The notes beneath the pieces are model-generated. The model saw only the letters and a program-made list of their open reading frames with translations, searched no databases and had not been told where the DNA came from. The translations under genes were made by a program, and so were the position numbers. A DNA stretch of 64,000 bases. Source: Hemibagrus wyckioides. Lineage: Eukaryota > Chordata > Actinopteri > Siluriformes > Bagridae. This document shows positions 59,412 through 64,000 of this stretch, piece after piece. Location: the NCBI RefSeq assembly GCF_019097595.1, contig NC_080713.1, positions 6,072,199-6,136,198 on the forward strand, given 5' to 3'. Numbering within the stretch: the stretch's first letter is position 1; each line of letters begins with the position of its first letter.

Positions 59412-61475
59412 ACTTCATTTTACTTTAAAAAAAAATCTATTTCATGTCTGAAGGGACATCTAGGTCAACAGCAATCCAGCCATGTGGTTCTGCCAGGCAT
59501 TTGGTCAATATTTGGTCAGAAACAGAGCAACACATCTTTAAAATTGATATATTTATAATATAGTATATGGGCTGACAGGCTCAAATAAGATTTACTAGTA
59601 TCCCCTTGCCTCATACACACATATGTATGCACACACACATCACTCATATCATTGAATGTACACAAGCAATACCTTCCTGCTTATATTCACGCAATGATTT
59701 AACCGACACATGCGATACATCTTACTCCTCATCTTGTATATAGATTTTATATAATATTAGTAATCAGTACACTCTGAGCAAGCAGCCCATGGCTGTAACA
59801 GCAGTCAGGATGATGCTATAATGTCATCACCCGTACAGCAGGCAGGATTTGTCAACTATTTCTCCGAGTGCTGCATTTTTATTTATTTTTTTAAACTGAA
59901 CATGTTCCTGTCTATTTATAGTGCTCATGCATATGTGAAGTGGGTGCGTGTGCAGGACAGTGGCTAGCTCTGGGCTTTATAAATAGCTAGAGCTAGCATT
60001 ATTTCCACTGCTTGCCTCCGATGATCATCAATCATGTTAACGTCTGGAGAGTGTCACGGCGGTGTTGTACAATGCGCTGTAGCGTGGCCTTTTCCTCTCT
60101 TGACTGAGACACACTTTGGTGAAAGGGATGATGGGATGCAGAGGGGATCAGAGTGACAGAGTGTGGATGGAGTGTGGAGGTCCAGCTGCCTCAGGGGGTC
60201 CTACAGGAGGCTATGTGTGATTGCTGAATAGAGAGAGGCGTGCAGGTGATGAAGTGACCGGGGCACATGGATAGAATGATAGAATGATATAGAAATTTTA
60301 GATAAAGTTGGGCTAGTTCTCCTGAGAATTCTCTTTCTCGGTCTCATTCGCTCTATCTGTTCTCTTTCTGTCTGTCGCATCCACACACTCTTTCTTTCAC
60401 CTTTGGTTCTTTTTTATTAAGCTTTACAGCACCTTGCAGCGAAGGACAGAACAGAGTCTAGGACAAGCAGATCTTATTCTGACATTCAGGGTCAGACATG
60501 CTTTGTTATTCTATACAGACAAACACACACACACACATAGAAAACCAAGTCTCTTTTTCATGTAGAGTAAGTAGCTGACAAACACCTACGCACCAAGGTA
60601 AAAAAGAGGAATCGGCTCCTTTCATTTTGTCTTCTATACCTTAAGAGACTTAAATGTGCACATCATGCCTTCTCACATAAGCCATATGAACTTCCTCTTC
60701 CGTAAATGTTATTCTAACACCTCCATTACAGCTCTAAACAAACACTCTCACATCTACTTATCGCTTTCTGTCATGCGTGAAGGTACACACACACTCAAAC
60801 ACACACCGAGACACTCACACACACTTTCTTTTTTTCAGATCAAACATAATGACACACAACATATTTGTATTTTTTTTCCCACACATACAAACACACACAA
60901 TGGAATCTTTTGATCTTGTTTCCATGGCAGTTGGTAGAATACAGTAGGAATCCAGCTGATAGCAAAGTGCTTACATAACGATTGCTGTGCCAAATCCTAC
61001 CTAGAACACCTCAGTGCTCTATCTCCCAATCCTTATTGCACATATTTTCCCTGCTTTACATTTAAAATCCAAACCCTTTTGGTGAATTCCTGTACAGCAA
61101 ACACCCGCTTTTCCCTCACCCTATGAGTCCGGCACCTTCACCAACACCCTTCCGGTCATCCCAGGAATGATCAGCAAGTCACAAAAAAAAAAAAAAAACA
61201 GAAGGCAGCTTGTATCTGATCATAACCAGGCATGCAAAGATCTCTATTCTATCCATCTGGATGTGCAACATCAAGGAACTATTGATCGATACCACCGAGA
61301 TGTTTTCTACCTATCCGGCCATATAATAGTCTCACTAATTGACCAGAAATGTTACTCTCACTGTAGGGCATCTATTTTTACTTTACCTGGGAATTAGGGC
61401 TAAGTAGGTCATATTTTTAAGAGTACTCAGGGGGATTAGATTTGGAGTTGTGTGTAAAGGACAGTGTAAAACAGA
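59406..61475. other. no gene recognised
   Basis: Unique sequence with scattered CA-rich tracts (60520-60900) and a poly-A run near 61181-61198. 59800-60080 is balanced unique sequence that could hold a regulatory element, but nothing decisive is visible. Confidence 0.35.
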
Positions 61476-61614
61476 GAGTGGTTTCCAATCTCCATCCTCA
61501 AGTACCACTTGTGTTTTACCTGCTCAAACACAGGAAAAGACAGAGAAAAACAAGCTAATAGGCAAGCAAGGAGCCAGGCAAAGGGTAGTCCAGGACCAGA
61601 GTTGGAAACCACTG
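61476..61614. mobile_element. short hAT-like MITE
   Basis: The left end GTGGTTTCCAATCTCCATCC and the inverted right end CAGTGGTTTCCAACTCTGGT are similar; the interior has TACCTGCTCAAACACAGG. The ends are of the hAT-derived type common in fish. No matching 8-bp duplication was seen, so it is old or its edges are slightly misplaced. Confidence 0.6.
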
Positions 61615-61734
61615 ATGTAAAAAAAAAAAAATCTTGTACAGTGATCTGTAGTTTGGTTAGTTTGGATACTATGTGTGAAAAGGCAGTATAACCTTGAAAG
61701 GTAATCTAGAATAGTTACCAGTTAGATCAGGTGT

Positions 61735-61845
61735 GTGAGAGGATGGACCAGACTGACATATTGCAAAGCAGGGGTACTCCTGGCATATTGCAAAGCAGGG
61801 GCACTCCTGGACCAGGCCTGGGAACTACTAATCATAGTTCTAACC
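61735..61845. repeat. half-copy of the same MITE type with a 27-bp tandem duplication
   Basis: The unit starting CATATTGCAAAGCAGGGG is present at 61757-61783 and again at 61784-61810 with one difference. CTCCTGGACCAGGCCTGGGA then resembles the right end of 61476-61614. Confidence 0.6.
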
Positions 61846-62200
61846 CTAAACATAACCCTAGAAACACTTCAACATACTTCAAAATATCTAACAGAAAATC
61901 CAAGTCAAATTCCACAAGTGTACCCAATTGGCTGTGTTTTAGAGGATGCACAGGATAAAGCTGGCTTTCTGGAGAGATTTACGTAGAGATACTTTTAGAT
62001 GCTTGTCAACTTGGCAACTGGACCAGAATCCTTAAAAATCCAACCCAGTATCCAGTATTAAAAGTATCCAACTTTCCCATTCTTAGATTAAACTAATCAT
62101 ACATATAGAACAAGTGTGTATAAGTATCTAAGCAATTTTGTAGCTGGTATACAAGATGATTGAGACACCACCGAAAAATGCCCCTACAATACCAAAGCTG

Positions 62201-62206
62201 TCTTAC
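62201..62206 (-). other. splice donor of insyn1 exon
   Basis: The exon ends GCGGGAG followed by GTAAGA on the minus strand, a near-consensus 5' splice site. The intron lies between codons (phase 0). Confidence 0.85.
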
Positions 62207-62350
62207 CTCCCGCAGCTCTTTGGCCACATCTTTGAGCTCTATGAGAATGCCTTCCAGCTGCTCGATCACCATCTTCATGTGGCTGCGGATGCGCTCTCTG
62301 TGGCTGGGGATCTCAGAGGGTTCCTGGGCAGGAGCTCGACTCTTGGACAT
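62207..62350 (-). CDS. insyn1: insyn1, first coding exon (48 residues)
   Basis: This exon encodes the N-terminus of inhibitory synaptic factor 1, known in mammals as INSYN1 or C15orf59. That protein is a component of the inhibitory postsynaptic apparatus linked to gephyrin and the dystrophin complex. The start MSKSRAPAQEPSEIPS is followed by a conserved block RERIRSHMKMVIEQLEGILI at residues 19-38 and then ELKDVAKELRE, an amphipathic, probably coiled-coil helix. The start codon has A at -3. The match from residue 19 onward is close to the vertebrate protein as I remember it, whereas the first 18 residues are less conserved. The following exon should continue with a Val-Ser-Gln-Ile stretch; it is not in this window. 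The exon alone is certain only as a partial gene. Confidence 0.88.
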
Positions 62351-62620
62351 CCTTCACAGGCGGAGCAGGGGTGGGTGGGCGGAGGGCTGAGCACGGGGGC
62401 AGGCCGAGCCGCGGCCCATGTCTGGGGCCACCAGGAGCCGCAGTGCTACTGATCCGATCACTGATCCGATCTCGGGCTCGGGCCACGCAGGCGGGCTCCA
62501 ACATCTTAAAAACACCCGCAGAGCCAGGAAAGTTGGTGGGGCCTGGGCACAAGCCTCCTCCTGCACAGCACTGTGGGATGTCCAAGAGCTCCGCAGGAAG
62601 AGGACGTTAGAGAGGCGGAT
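62351..62620 (-). promoter_or_regulatory. GC-rich 5' leader or promoter-proximal region of insyn1
   Basis: This is the only clearly GC- and CG-rich stretch of the window and lies directly upstream of the insyn1 start codon. It could be 5' untranslated exon, or an untranslated exon preceded by an intron: on the minus strand CATCCCACAG (about 62570-62579) is a possible acceptor. An 11-bp word, CTGATCCGATC, is repeated at about 62449-62472. No TATA box is evident. Confidence 0.5.
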
Positions 62621-64000
62621 GTAGGAGTCATTTAAAATGTCTTAAATCCGAGAAAGTGCTGAAGGGTGCAACCAGGTACATGGAATCTAAGACAAAAAAA
62701 TTGTGGTAATGTGCTAAGAGGACTAGGTTTTATGACATCCTGTATTTCTGACCATATTTGCCTTTATAGACTAAAATCTGTTGCCACTGTCTGTACTATA
62801 TAATGAAGTTACCCGATGTGTAGGTGCTCCAAAAGATCATATTCAGCTGAATAGAGGGCTAGTGAAAAGAAAGAGGCACTATGATTGTCAATGGTCCACT
62901 TTGAACACCCACACAAAATCCGACCAGAAGGAAAGACCCTATTTTTGAACAAAGCTCTGCGTCAGAAATTATTTTTGCTTCCAAGTGGCTGGCAAAGCTA
63001 AGATTTGCTTACAAATTCTTGCTTTGTTAATCTAATGTCTTTTTGTATAATGGGAGGAAAAGGCAACAGATTTGAATAGAGGAGATTTCCCAAGGCGTCC
63101 TGCACACGCCTCCTTTAAGCAGAGTGTGGGTTTAAGAGACCTAAACCAAACAGAGAAAACTGGCACTCAGTTTCAAGGTTAGCTTATATAAAAAAAGCAG
63201 CTAGTCAGGTGTTGCAGCATGCAACCATTTCACACAAACTGTTCAGATATGTCCTTCCTCTTTTAAAGAAAGAATTGCATGCTTTTCTCTGTGTAGGTGT
63301 GCAAAACCAATTCATCTACATATCATCAGCAAGAGAGAAGGAGAAAAATTATACTTACATTGGAATCCCTCTGAAGACAACAATGATAAAGACTTTTTGG
63401 GAAATGATGTGTGTATCCCACTCCAGCCCTGAGCACCATTAGCATGTCCTTTATCCAAAATCTCTTCTAATGCCTCTCCTCATGATGGACGGAACTGTGG
63501 ATTTCCAAATTCTTTACAATTCCATCTAAAAGTGAATGGCATCCAGTCCCTATGGAAATTGTTTCCCTGGGGTGAAATATTGTTTTCTTTTTTTTTTTTT
63601 TTTTTCAGAAGTGGCCAGAGAAGGTAAATCCCATATCTGCTCCCCGAGGGTGATTGAGAGGAGAGGACTGTTCACTCGTCACATGGCACCTAAGGAGACA
63701 CGAAGGAAAACGGTTCATCCTCTTTCTGTCTATATACCTATCTGTCATTGCCATACATTTACCTACACTATCTCACTTCACTTGCTATCTTTCTCTATCT
63801 CTTTCTGAAGCAACTACCCAACTTTTTCAGCACTGGGATGGCAGGCAGTGAAAGGCACAGAGACAAGAGGAAACGAAAATTTCATTGCCCTGGCCTCAGA
63901 TGGAAAGAATGAGTCCTAACACAGCAAGATCAGGTGGAGACAGTGAACCAGAATGAAGCCTAATTCTGTCTCTTTCTCCCAATGAGGCAATAACTGAGCT
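62621..64000. other. no gene recognised; upstream of insyn1
   Basis: No coding exon is supported. A poly-T tract at 63587-63605 precedes a CAG, noted in the findings as a possible splice acceptor on the plus strand. Confidence 0.35.

Noticed and set aside
62313..62624. Several open frames over the GC-rich leader of insyn1
   Set aside because: GC-rich sequence has few stops. The frames overlap on both strands and only the minus-strand exon at 62207-62350 matches a known protein.

Overview
The window looks like teleost nuclear DNA, most likely from an otophysan fish and possibly a catfish. It is AT-rich and non-coding, dense in microsatellites. It carries fish-type Tc1 transposons, tRNA-derived SINEs, V-SINE pieces and RTE-like LINE ends. 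The catfish suggestion rests only on remembered repeat families and is weak. No bacterial, phage or plasmid features are present.

I recognise one host-gene exon. On the minus strand, 62207-62350 encodes 48 residues that end at a clean GTAAGA donor and match the N-terminus of insyn1 (inhibitory synaptic factor 1). A GC-rich leader lies upstream, at 62351-62620. The next coding exon is not visible at lower coordinates. Positions 1-62206 are therefore probably all or part of a very long first coding intron, unless the exon is an orphan.

The rest is a layered transposon landscape. Three near-identical Tc1-like elements lie in the same orientation (3835-5078, 32987-34234, 45707-46955). Only the middle one keeps an open DD34E transposase, at 33069-34100; the other two carry different disabling lesions. 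Older Tc1 relicts lie at 16110-16735 and 29568-30050, with an end fragment near 58905. Two 5'-truncated LINE copies have target-site duplications that I could read (13 bp and 11 bp), and one of them sits inside a SINE. Two SINE families with related tRNA-like heads recur throughout. A foldback element of about 500 bp is at 17854-18356 and a hAT-like MITE at 20201-20448.

Several unnamed repeat families occur more than once here. I call them X (at least eight copies, both strands), Y (three copies), Z (a direct pair about 1.5 kb apart), W (two copies) and A/B/C (three overlapping copies at 6-12 kb). Remaining stretches hold no gene I can recognise. A few are compositionally unlike repeats and are flagged as weak candidates for conserved non-coding elements. 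I did not find a convincing new multi-gene system. The most notable items are the intact Tc1 copy, the foldback, the isolated insyn1 exon and the unnamed repeat families.
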